The notes: generated from the sequence alone by a model not told the origin. A stretch of 34,621 nt of DNA from Mycobacteroides franklinii (GCF_002013895.1 NZ_MAFQ01000026.1:1-34621), one strand, 5' to 3'; numbered from the stretch's first letter, positions 14,084 to 21,516 are shown. Program-made: numbers and translations.

Positions 14084-14578
14084 GTGTTGCCGTCCACTGG
14101 CGAAGGGCAACCCCTCCGGAATTCCGGGGCGGGGCGCCCCACGGTGAGCGCAATCGGCGGCCACGGCGCACGTGTTGCGCCGTGGCTCGGTGCCGCGGTG
14201 GTCGCGGTACTGGCGGCCCTGCTGGTGGCGCAATGCGGGGCGATGGCCCACCACGGGGCGGCCGCCACGGCGTTGCCGCATCATGCGGTCGCCGCCGGTT
14301 CGACGCTGCAACGCAGCACTGCTGCCATCGCCCCCCACAACCACTTCGCGGTGCCCGCCTCGGCCATCTGCGCCGCCGCCGCTGACGCGGTGACCGCTGC
14401 GCTTGCCGCCCCAACTGTGCTGCGGGTGTTGTGGATCGTGGTGCTCACGCTCGTGGCCTGCGCGGCGTTCTGGGCGGCAGCCCCGGCACTGACCCGCGGG
14501 CCGCCACCACATACCGGGCCGGTGGCGATCGCCACCGGCCGCATACTCATTCACCGTTTCTGCGTGCTGCGGCGCTGA
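14084..14578 (+). CDS. LpqS-like membrane protein, copy 4
   Basis: A 164-residue protein with a hydrophobic segment ending VAQCGAMAHHG (Cys and His together), a His-rich middle (ALPHHAV, APHNHF), AICAAAADA, a second hydrophobic helix (LWIVVLTLVACAAFWAA), LTRGPPPHTG and the terminal signature ILIHRFCVLRR. GTG 14084 is chosen because it coincides with the predicted transcription start; GTG 14144 is possible, and ATG 14057 lies inside the operator and is unlikely. It diverges from mmcO and precedes two-Cys protein copy 4. Likely an extracytoplasmic copper-binding membrane protein, by context. Confidence 0.78.
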   Translation: MLPSTGEGQPLRNSGAGRPTVSAIGGHGARVAPWLGAAVVAVLAALLVAQCGAMAHHGAAATALPHHAVAAGSTLQRSTAAIAPHNHFAVPASAICAAAADAVTAALAAPTVLRVLWIVVLTLVACAAFWAAAPALTRGPPPHTGPVAIATGRILIHRFCVLRR

Positions 14579-14698
14579 TCGCTGCCGGCCCAACCCTGCC
14601 ATGCCCCTTACCGGGCCGGTGCGGGTTCTGGCCTGTAGCCGACCAATCAGTCACCGCCGCGCCCTTGGGCGCAGCCCACACGTAGAAGGTGCTTTGCC

Positions 14699-15019
14699 AT
14701 GAACAACATTATTCGTGGCCGTGTCGCAGCATGGACACTGGCCGCCGCCGCAGCTGCAGCCTTACTGCTGGCCCCGGCCGCCCAGGCCGGGCCCGGCGAT
14801 CTGGGGAACGCCGACGATGTCATCAACAGCCTCAAAGCCCAGGGCAACAAGGTCATCGTCACCAAGACCGGCAACAAGCCGCTCTCGCAATGCGTGGCCA
14901 CCCGGGTACGCAAAGATCTCGATGTCTACGGCAACCCGAGGATCTACCCGAACATCTCCTCCGGGCCCACCCGGCGGATGTGGCTTTACAGCGTCTACCA
15001 CGTCGACATCCAATGCTGA
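14699..15019 (+). CDS. Small secreted two-cysteine protein, copy 4
   Basis: A 106-residue exported protein: signal peptide to AAQA (about residue 30), then DDVINSLKAQGNKVIV, TGNKPLSQC, VATRVRKD and terminal VDIQC. The loop between the cysteines differs from copies 1 and 3 (NPRIYPNISSGPTRR). ATG 14699 follows a GAAGG ribosome site, with the CACACGTAG leader core just before it. The stop overlaps the start of the ABM-fold gene. Function unknown; the family signature is clear. Confidence 0.82.
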   Translation: MNNIIRGRVAAWTLAAAAAAALLLAPAAQAGPGDLGNADDVINSLKAQGNKVIVTKTGNKPLSQCVATRVRKDLDVYGNPRIYPNISSGPTRRMWLYSVYHVDIQC

Positions 15020-15405
15020 ACCCCGACAGCGTGCTCGCGCCGGTGCCGCCGGCGGCGCCACCGCCGCGGCCCAGCAGCACGCTTGTCTATGTAACCGGTG
15101 AGGTCACCGCCAAACTCGGCGCCGAGGAAACGGTGTGGGGCCAGCTCAACGTCCTGCTGGAACGCACCCGCTACGACCGCGGCAACCTGCGCTACGAGAT
15201 CTTCCGCGACGCCGGCGACCCGGGGCATTTCCTGGTGCACCAAACCTGGAAAACACCCCAACATCTGCACCGGCATCTGCGGTCCGAGCCGGTGGCCAGG
15301 TGTATCGGCGCCATCAGGGCGGCCGCGCAGGTCCCGCTGGCGCTGACGGTGTGCGATGTGCAGCGGGCGCACACCAAACCCGCGCCGACAGGCAAACGGC
15401 CATGA
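15013..15405 (+). CDS. ABM-fold (YgiN-like) monooxygenase-type protein
   Basis: A 130-residue protein. After a Pro-rich start it has the antibiotic-biosynthesis-monooxygenase fold pattern: VYVTGEVTAKLGAEETVWGQLNVLLERTR, then GNLRYEIFRDAGDPGHFLVHQTWKT, HLHRHLRSEPVARCIG, and a final strand. Members include quinone monooxygenases and heme-degrading enzymes; the substrate here is unknown. ATG 15013 overlaps the preceding two-Cys gene by 7 nt, so the two are translationally coupled. There is no signal peptide, so it should act in the cytoplasm. It could handle oxidative damage or quinones under copper stress; this is inference. Confidence 0.75.
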   Translation: MLNPDSVLAPVPPAAPPPRPSSTLVYVTGEVTAKLGAEETVWGQLNVLLERTRYDRGNLRYEIFRDAGDPGHFLVHQTWKTPQHLHRHLRSEPVARCIGAIRAAAQVPLALTVCDVQRAHTKPAPTGKRP

Positions 15406-15442
15406 CACCGGGTACTGCGGTGGCGCATCACAATCCGGTCAC

Positions 15443-15459
15443 ATACCCGCCAGGGGTAT
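15443..15459 (+). promoter_or_regulatory. Copper-type operator g (ATACCC-GCCAG-GGGTAT)
   Basis: A perfect ATACCC-N5-GGGTAT site. TAGCGT at 15473-15478 is a candidate -10, placing the transcription start at about 15485-15486, the ATG of LpqS-like copy 5. Confidence 0.85.
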
Positions 15460-15485
15460 CGGCTGGCCGTGGTAGCGTGGCGGCC

Positions 15486-15935
15486 ATGGCGATCCGGATG
15501 CAGCGCCGCGGCCAGCTCATGCTGGTGGCGGCGCTCATCGGTGCGATCGCCGCGCTTCCGCTGCTGCTGCACTGCCTGCCCGGGGACACCCATCACGGGG
15601 CCCCGGCCGCGCACCACCAGGTCAACTCGGCCGTCGCGAGGGGCACGGCGGCAGGCCCCGCGGCGCCGATGAGCACCGGGCTGGCCACCGATCACCCACA
15701 TGCCGGCAGCGCCGTGCACGGCGCGCTGTGCCAAAGCCTCGACGGGCTCACCGCAGCGCTGCGCGCCGATAATCCACTGCGGCTGCTGGCCGCGTTCGCC
15801 TCCGCCGTGCTGGCCGCTGTCCTGGCCGCGCCGCTGGTGGCCAGCATCAGCCGGGGCCCGCCCGTGCGGGCCTTCGCTACCTTCCCGCGGTCAGGGCGTG
15901 TGCTGCTGACCGATCTGTGCATCATCCGACGCTGA
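15486..15935 (+). CDS. lpqS: LpqS-like protein, copy 5 (lpqS-cysK2 arrangement)
   Basis: A 149-residue protein: N-terminal hydrophobic segment ending LPLLLHCLPGDTHHG (possible lipid-attachment Cys, then a His pair), a middle with AAHHQ, TDHPHAG and ALCQSLDG, a second hydrophobic helix (LLAAFASAVLAAVLAAPLVA), ISRGPPVRA, and the terminal GRVLLTDLCIIRR. It precedes a CysK2-like gene, exactly as lpqS precedes cysK2 in M. tuberculosis, so I take this copy as the direct lpqS counterpart. ATG 15486 matches the predicted transcription start, so the mRNA is likely leaderless. No two-Cys gene follows this copy. Confidence 0.82.
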   Translation: MAIRMQRRGQLMLVAALIGAIAALPLLLHCLPGDTHHGAPAAHHQVNSAVARGTAAGPAAPMSTGLATDHPHAGSAVHGALCQSLDGLTAALRADNPLRLLAAFASAVLAAVLAAPLVASISRGPPVRAFATFPRSGRVLLTDLCIIRR

Positions 15936-16035
15936 TCTGCGCCTTCGGGTCACCTATCACTCATGGGTGACCCCGCCGCCTCATCAGCCGTTCCCGGCCG
16001 CCCCTATGCGGCCCCCGATGCAGGGACCACCTTTC

Positions 16036-17190
16036 ATGAACGACACCATCACCGCAGCCTCCACACTGCCCCGCGCGGCCGCTCACCGGCTGGGCCGCCG
16101 CATCAAACCGGTCACCACCCGGCCCACCGGTGCCCGCCATCTGAGCCCCGCCGACATGGTCGGCAACACCCCGGTGGTGCGGATATCCGAACCGTTATCG
16201 GGCCCCGGGCAAGGGTTCTGGGCCAAACTCGAAGGCGCCAACCCCAACGGCATCAAGGACCGGCCCGCCCTGTACATGGTTGAGCAGGCCAAGGCCCGCG
16301 GCGACCTCAAACCTGGCGCCCGGATCGTCGAATCAACCAGCGGCACACTCGGGTTGGGGCTGGCCCTGGCCGGGATCGTGCACCAGCACCCGGTCACCCT
16401 GGTCACCGACCCAGGCCTGGAACCGGCCATCGTCAACATGCTGGCCGCCCACGGGGCCACCGTGGACATGGTCAGCGCACCGCACCCCGAGGGCGGCTGG
16501 CAGCAAGCACGCAAAGACCGGGTCGCACAACTGCTGGCACAAGACCGCGGCGCCTGGTGCCCGGATCAGTACCAGAACCCCGACAACGTCGCCGCCTACG
16601 CACCGCTGGCCGCCGAACTGATCGCCCAGCTGGGCACCGTCGATGTGCTGATCGCCTCGGTGGGCACCGGCGGACACTCAGCCGGGGTGAGCCGGATCCT
16701 GCACCAGCACAACCCACACATGCAGCTGATCGGGGTGGACACCATCGGCTCCACCATCTTCGGCCAACCGGCCGCCACCCGGCTCATGCGCGGCCTGGGA
16801 TCGAGCATCTACCCCGACAACGTCGACTACAGCGCCTTCGACGAAGTGCATTGGGTCGCACCGCACGAGGCGGTATGGGCCGCCCGCACCCTGGCAGCGA
16901 CCCACCACAGCACCGGAGGCTGGAGCGTGGGCGCGGTGGCCTTGGTCGCCGGGTGGGCCGCACGCCGCGCCTCCCCGGGCACCCAGATAGCGGCGATCTT
17001 CCCCGACGGGCCGCTGCGCTACCACGGCACCATCTTCGACGACGACTACTGCCGCACACACAACCTGCTGGGCCGCGCACCAGCAGCGGGCCCAGAGCGC
17101 ATCGAAAGCCCCACCGACAGTGTCGTGCAGCGATGGACCCGCTGCACCAACGTGATTGACCCCATAGGTGCCCTGCGGGCCATCGCCTGA
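16036..17190 (+). CDS. cysK2: CysK2-like PLP-dependent S-sulfocysteine/cysteine synthase
   Basis: A 384-residue enzyme of the fold-II PLP family (cysteine synthase group). GNTPVV marks the usual start of the fold; NGIKDRPA holds the PLP lysine (K74); ESTSGT (99-104) is the substrate loop; SVGTGGHSAG binds the PLP phosphate. M. tuberculosis CysK2, which it resembles, uses O-phosphoserine and thiosulfate to make S-sulfocysteine; that reaction is assumed here. ATG 16036 has AGGGA upstream; an earlier in-frame start would add a Pro-rich segment. It follows lpqS by 100 nt and probably shares its copper-controlled transcript. Sulfur compounds made here may buffer copper or repair thiols. Confidence 0.88.
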   Translation: MNDTITAASTLPRAAAHRLGRRIKPVTTRPTGARHLSPADMVGNTPVVRISEPLSGPGQGFWAKLEGANPNGIKDRPALYMVEQAKARGDLKPGARIVESTSGTLGLGLALAGIVHQHPVTLVTDPGLEPAIVNMLAAHGATVDMVSAPHPEGGWQQARKDRVAQLLAQDRGAWCPDQYQNPDNVAAYAPLAAELIAQLGTVDVLIASVGTGGHSAGVSRILHQHNPHMQLIGVDTIGSTIFGQPAATRLMRGLGSSIYPDNVDYSAFDEVHWVAPHEAVWAARTLAATHHSTGGWSVGAVALVAGWAARRASPGTQIAAIFPDGPLRYHGTIFDDDYCRTHNLLGRAPAAGPERIESPTDSVVQRWTRCTNVIDPIGALRAIA

Positions 17191-17326
17191 TCACCGGCAT
17201 GAACCCGCAAACACCCCGAGCACACCGCACACCACAGCGCTCAGGGCACCAGGCCCGCACCCACCTCCATCGCGCCGGTACACCGCGAGTGTGCCTGCGC
17301 CCCTTCCCGATAGGGGATCTTCTGCC

Positions 17327-17905
17327 ATGACTTCTCTCCGCGACACCGACACCACCGCCTACCCCGATGCCCTCTATCTGGCCTGCTCGGAGGCGCCGAT
17401 GCCCCCGGGCGCGGCCACCGCAGGCACCTCGGGACCTTCTGGTGAGCTGCTGACCGTGCGTAACATCGGGAACCTGGTGCCCACCGATCCCGCCGAAGGA
17501 TCGGTCGATGCGGCCCTGGACTTCGCGCTCAACGCACTTCAGGTGCGCACGATCGTGGTGTGCGGGCACTCGGGCTGCGGGGCCATGGCTTCGCTGCTCT
17601 CCGAATCGATTGACACACCCACCAGCTCGGTGGGCCGCTGGCTCGACAACGCCCGCGACACCCTGGGGGCCTACCGCGAATTTCACCTGGCCCGCGTAGG
17701 TGCTGCCGCCCGTGGATTCAGCCAGGCCGACCAGCTCGCCGTGGTCAACGTCGTGATCCAGGTCGAACGCCTTGTGCACCACCCGATCTTGGTCGCCGCT
17801 GTGGTCTCGGGCCGCCTGCAGGTGGCCGGCACCTTCTACAGCGCCGACACCGGAAGTCTGTACGAGGTCAGCGCCACCGGTATCCCCACACCCGGGGTCC
17901 GGTGA
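17327..17905 (+). CDS. Beta-carbonic-anhydrase-like protein with altered active site
   Basis: A 192-residue protein matching the beta-carbonic anhydrase fold, closest by eye to the C-terminal half of mycobacterial SulP-carbonic anhydrase fusions (TVRNIGNLVPTDPAEGSVDAA). Zinc ligands are kept: C20 and the HSGC pair H81/C84. The catalytic CxDxR motif is replaced by C-S-E-A-P, so Asp becomes Glu and Arg becomes Pro, and the following segment is unlike the family. Normal CO2 hydration is therefore doubtful; it may act on another small molecule or bind metal. ATG 17327 has GGGGA upstream. It follows cysK2 by 136 nt on the same strand. The stretch 17906-18013 after it shows no gene. Confidence 0.8.
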   Translation: MTSLRDTDTTAYPDALYLACSEAPMPPGAATAGTSGPSGELLTVRNIGNLVPTDPAEGSVDAALDFALNALQVRTIVVCGHSGCGAMASLLSESIDTPTSSVGRWLDNARDTLGAYREFHLARVGAAARGFSQADQLAVVNVVIQVERLVHHPILVAAVVSGRLQVAGTFYSADTGSLYEVSATGIPTPGVR

Positions 17906-18013
17906 CGCCAGGCAGCCGTGCCCGCTGCGTGGGCGCTAAAGCCACACGAGACCGGATCGGCACCGAACCGGTTGCACCACAACACCGTTGCGCGCCGAAC
18001 AGCCCGTGCGCCG

Positions 18014-18901
18014 TCAGTGGGGACCGGATAGTCCGCGCCCGGGCGCCGCGGTGCGGCCGGCGATGCGCACGATCTCCTCGGCGACCAGCTGCGGTTCGGT
18101 GAAAACCGGTAGATGACCCGACTTTGTGGCCAGGACATGCCGGGCACCAAGGCGTGCGGCGGTGCGGCGGTGGGCATCCAGGAAGGCTGCGCGAAGGGAG
18201 CGGTCCAGCGGCGTGGCTTTGGTGCCCGAAATGACGGTCACGGGCATATCGCCCAGATCGCGGGGGTGTGCGCGCAAGGTTCGCAGCGCGTCGATGAAGA
18301 ATCGCTCCTCGGCGTCGGCCGCGTGTTCGGCGCCGGTAGTTAGGTCTTCGGCGACCAGATCATGGGCCACGTCGGCGGGCATCCCCGGCGCCGCGCGGCG
18401 CACCGCCGCGGCCAGCAGATGCAGGCGGCGCAACACGCCGATGAACCAGCGGCCCGCCACCGCGATCCGGCGTAATTGTTTAAGCGGGGACCCACAGCAC
18501 ACGTTCACGTGTTCATCGGAGTGATCAACGAGCACCAGGGCGGCGATGCGCGAGGGGTCCTGTTGGGCGGCGGCCAGTGCGATCGTGCCCCCGTAGCTGT
18601 GCCCCACCAGGATGTAGGGGCCGGCATCGAGGGCCGTCAACAGTTCGTCGAGGTCCCCGGTGAGGCGCTCCATGGTGCGCGGTGCCCCGTCCGCATCACT
18701 GCGCCCCAGATTCGCGCGGTCGTAGACGACCGTCGAAAGCTGTTGCGCCACCAGCGGAGCCACCAGCCCCCACTCCGAGCGGGACGCCCCCAGCCCCGAT
18801 TCGAACACCACGGTCGGGCTGCCGAGACCGGCACGCATGTAGTGCAGTGCCCGCCCATCGGCGAGCCGGGCCACGGCGTGCTCACCCAGGGTGTGTGCCA
18901 T
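18014..18901 (-). CDS. Alpha/beta hydrolase, copper-operator linked
   Basis: A 295-residue alpha/beta hydrolase. It has the oxyanion region ESGLGAS, the nucleophile elbow GHSYGG (S102), a probable acid in the VISGTKA region, and the catalytic His in KSGHLPVF near the end. A vicinal Cys pair (HVNVCCGSP, about 146-147) is unusual. The substrate is unknown; esterase, lipase or epoxide-hydrolase-like activity are all possible. ATG 18901 follows GGAAAGGA; an earlier in-frame ATG at 18943 lacks one. A perfect copper-type operator lies 71 nt upstream, overlapping a perfect TATAAT -10 on this strand, so copper induction is expected. Confidence 0.85.
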   Translation of the reverse strand: MAHTLGEHAVARLADGRALHYMRAGLGSPTVVFESGLGASRSEWGLVAPLVAQQLSTVVYDRANLGRSDADGAPRTMERLTGDLDELLTALDAGPYILVGHSYGGTIALAAAQQDPSRIAALVLVDHSDEHVNVCCGSPLKQLRRIAVAGRWFIGVLRRLHLLAAAVRRAAPGMPADVAHDLVAEDLTTGAEHAADAEERFFIDALRTLRAHPRDLGDMPVTVISGTKATPLDRSLRAAFLDAHRRTAARLGARHVLATKSGHLPVFTEPQLVAEEIVRIAGRTAAPGRGLSGPH

Positions 18902-18970
18902 CGGCAGTCCTTTCCTCCCCGGCACGTGAGGGCACCTCGGCATCTATGCGCCCGCGCCGGGACACCCAAT

Positions 18971-18989
18971 TATACCCCATGGGGGTATA
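18971..18989 (-). promoter_or_regulatory. Copper-type operator h with embedded TATAAT
   Basis: A 19-bp palindrome, TATACCCCATGGGGGTATA, containing perfect ATACCC-N5-GGGTAT. On the minus strand TATAAT at 18974-18969 overlaps it, so bound repressor would block the alpha/beta hydrolase promoter directly. Confidence 0.85.
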
Positions 18990-19076
18990 TGCGTTTGGGG
19001 TTTGGCGGCTGCGGTGCGGCACCTGCATCAGCGGATCGTTGAGCCCCGCCCATCGGCGGGCGCGCGAGGCGGTTGG

Positions 19077-19124
19077 GGAACGCGCGGCCGGACACTGCTG
19101 CCCTGGGTTGCCGTTCTGCGGCGT
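19077..19124 (+). pseudogene. Possible LpqS-like C-terminal remnant
   Basis: In one plus-strand frame this segment reads GTRGRTLLPWVAVLRR, which aligns without gaps to the LpqS-like ends (GRILIHRFCVLRR in copy 4), except that Ala replaces the Cys and no stop follows RR. It lies downstream of a copper operator facing this way. No start or upstream similarity is convincing, so it may be a decayed sixth copy or chance. The rest of 18990-19205 shows no gene. Confidence 0.25.
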
Positions 19125-19205
19125 CAGCCAAAATGGGCGCCGCTGTGGTGCCCCCGGTGGCCGCCGTGGGCGGGTCCTGCGCTAATGCGGGGCCCAGCGG
19201 TTGTT

Positions 19206-19547
19206 CTATGTCAGGGGTGTGGGGCTGCCGCAGAGCTTGTCTAGGCCGTATCGCAGCACCAGCACTGAGATGGAGAGAACGGCGGGCAGGCCGGCCAGCG
19301 TGCTGAGGGCATCGGCGATGGCTGCCACCAGGGTGGTGCTGTCGGCGTAGCTGCGCCGTAGCGCGGTGACGTGCGGGTCTGTGCAAATCTTCTGAGCGAA
19401 TTTGGGAAGATTGCTGCGAAAGTACTGCTCCCCGGCGTTTTCGGCGGAGTCGTCGTCGGCGGCGCTCTTGTCTACAGCCCGCCCGAGGGCCGCGTAAAGC
19501 TCGGAATCCGGCGCCGCCAGCAGTTGATCAACCTCTGGTGTTCCCAT
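19206..19547 (-). CDS. Small protein with hydrophobic C-terminus, end of deaminase operon
   Basis: A 113-residue protein of no recognised family. The first 75 residues are acidic and polar (DKSAADDDSAENAGE), then a hydrophobic stretch follows (TLAGLPAVLSISVLVLRYGLD, about 86-106) that could be one membrane helix. ATG 19547 lies 20 nt inside the end of the metalloprotease-deaminase gene, with GGGGAAC upstream, so the two are translationally coupled. In defence operons a small membrane-spanning partner is often an effector or anchor; here that is only a hypothesis. Confidence 0.6.
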   Translation of the reverse strand: MGTPEVDQLLAAPDSELYAALGRAVDKSAADDDSAENAGEQYFRSNLPKFAQKICTDPHVTALRRSYADSTTLVAAIADALSTLAGLPAVLSISVLVLRYGLDKLCGSPTPLT

Positions 19548-21498
19548 CTGTTCCCCCTTGTGATTTCTCGGGTCGCCCGCGCGTGGCTTCCACGTTAACG
19601 GCTGTGCTGGTGCGCGTTGAGTAGTTGCGGATGTTGCGCAGCGTGTTCAGTTCGGGGTCGGTTTTGATTTTGGAGAATTCCGGGCCAGTGGGGCATTCAT
19701 ACTTGCGGGCGGTTTCCGCTGAGGGGGCATGCGGTGAGGACACGCCGAAAAACATGAGCTGCGCCACCCGTTCGCCGGGTGTGATCGCCAGTGGCATCTT
19801 GCCTAAGTTCACCAATTCCAGGGTCAGGCAGCCCCTGAACCCGGGATGCACTTGTACTGCGGTGGCGCTCAGAAGTCCTAGCCGCCCATAGGATGAACGG
19901 GTAATGACTTGAGCGCATAGGTCCGAGGGCAACACGATGTATTCCAACGTTGATGCCAAAACCATTTGGCCGGGATGCAGGTAGAACTCGTCGCCCCAGT
20001 CCTTTTCCAGCCGCGATTGCATCGATCGGGGGTCCTGCAACATTTCCAGGGCGTTGAACGACGCGTTTGATGTCTGCTCGAAGACGATGAACTGGTTGCT
20101 CAGTCGCAGGTCCACGCTGGCTGGGCCCAGCGCCCCGGGAAGCATGGGGGTGATGCTGATCTGGTTGTCGTCCCCGTTGTTTATCCGGGTACGGAAGTCG
20201 GCGTTAGTGAGCACCCCGGGCCCGCCCACCCAATCGCAGCTGGCGTGGTCTTCATGGATGGCGCCGTCGGCGCTCGTCCATAGTTTGATGAAGTAGAGAT
20301 CATCGATCGCCTTGAGGGCCAGGCGGTCGATCGGGAACTGCGTGCCCGCAGAGCGGGCACGCCAATAGGCGTTGACGATGTCGATGACGTCGTGGGGTGT
20401 ATCGGGTGTGAAGGCTCCCGGTATGCCTTGCGACAGGAGGCGCGCCAGAGCATCGACATGGGGTTCGCGTTCGGTGGCGCAGTAGGAGCGTTCCTTCGAC
20501 CACGAACGCACTGCGTCCCAAATTGCTTGGGACTGTGTACGAATGGCGTCGCATAGCAGAGCGCTTTGGGGGTGCGTGATCTTTTCATCGCCCAGGTACT
20601 GCGCACTGAGTGTGCGGTGATCGGGTGCCTCAGCTGTCATATCAGCCAACCATGCAAGCATCAATTCGGCTCGGAACAACGTTGGCGGATGGGTTTTCGT
20701 CGGCGCCGATGGGTCGCCGAGCGAATGAAGAAATTCGAGGCTGGCCGCGACAGCGGCTGGCCCGAAAAGATCGACGGCATAGGCATCACAGACCAGTTCC
20801 TCGACCCATTCGTGCAGGACTTCCTCAGCACGCCATTGATCGGCGAACGTACTTTCGGCCCCCTGACCGTCTTCCCCCTTAAGTGCAGCAGCGAATTGCT
20901 CGGCGATCTGCGCCTCGATCTCTTCGAGCTCAGGAATGTTCCCCGCCAATAGATAGTGATGGGCCAGCTCATGTCCCAAGGTGATGGGAAGCCAGCGAGC
21001 TTGTGTTCCCTCGTGCTCGGGTACCGCAATGGACAAAATGTTCGAGGGAGAGCCGTACAGAAACATGGTGTTCCATGAACTGCGATTTCGTGTGGTGAAG
21101 TTACCGGGCTTGCCCACGGTAATGACCGTGTCGGCCGCGGGTAGCTCCCACTGACGGCATGCTTCCTGCACGAAGAAAGGCAGCGATTGCGGTACCCGGC
21201 TGCGATCTCGGGAGAACAGGTCATCGAATGTGCGGTGCAGGCCGACGAACTGTGTCATCAACAGCCGCAGCTGGCGGGCCAAATCGGCGGGCTCGATATC
21301 GTCGGCCGCCAGGTCTTCGTTTACCCGGGCCCGGACCTGATCCACGTACTCGTTGAAAAGCTCGAAAACCCGGCGATGACCGGTGGAGCGGCGCGGGGCA
21401 TCGATCTGTGCCCGTTCGATCTTCTCTGAGAACCAGGCAATCCGACTTATAAATATCTCGGCAAGGACTTGCACTCGAACTGAGTCGTCCAAGAACAT
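19528..21498 (-). CDS. Zinc metalloprotease fused to dCTP-deaminase/dUTPase-fold domain
   Basis: A 656-residue two-domain protein. The N-terminal half holds a zinc protease site HELAHH (176-181) and a downstream EELVCDAYAVD (about 233-243) that supplies the third ligand, as in gluzincins. A helical middle follows. From about 452 the sequence is the trimeric dCTP deaminase/dUTPase fold: GPASVDLRLSNQF, LHPGQMVLASTLEYIVLP, TRSSYGRLGLLS (S535, S536, R539), VHPGFRGCLTLEL (E561, the catalytic Glu position) and PGERVAQLMFF. Key deaminase residues are therefore kept. ATG 21498 is chosen; TTG 21516, directly after the upstream stop, is possible. It overlaps the next gene. I know no characterised protein of this architecture; nucleotide-depleting defence is a hypothesis. 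Confidence 0.85.
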   Translation of the reverse strand: MFLDDSVRVQVLAEIFISRIAWFSEKIERAQIDAPRRSTGHRRVFELFNEYVDQVRARVNEDLAADDIEPADLARQLRLLMTQFVGLHRTFDDLFSRDRSRVPQSLPFFVQEACRQWELPAADTVITVGKPGNFTTRNRSSWNTMFLYGSPSNILSIAVPEHEGTQARWLPITLGHELAHHYLLAGNIPELEEIEAQIAEQFAAALKGEDGQGAESTFADQWRAEEVLHEWVEELVCDAYAVDLFGPAAVAASLEFLHSLGDPSAPTKTHPPTLFRAELMLAWLADMTAEAPDHRTLSAQYLGDEKITHPQSALLCDAIRTQSQAIWDAVRSWSKERSYCATEREPHVDALARLLSQGIPGAFTPDTPHDVIDIVNAYWRARSAGTQFPIDRLALKAIDDLYFIKLWTSADGAIHEDHASCDWVGGPGVLTNADFRTRINNGDDNQISITPMLPGALGPASVDLRLSNQFIVFEQTSNASFNALEMLQDPRSMQSRLEKDWGDEFYLHPGQMVLASTLEYIVLPSDLCAQVITRSSYGRLGLLSATAVQVHPGFRGCLTLELVNLGKMPLAITPGERVAQLMFFGVSSPHAPSAETARKYECPTGPEFSKIKTDPELNTLRNIRNYSTRTSTAVNVEATRGRPEKSQGGTDGNTRG

Positions 21499-21516
21499 AC
21501 CCCCAAGCTGAGACAA

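Noticed and set aside
8107..14147. Short upstream frames ending at LpqS-like starts (8107-8124 and 14073-14147)
   Set aside because: They overlap the downstream starts neatly and one has a Cys pair, but the predicted transcription starts (8124, 14084) lie after their start codons, so they would not be translated.
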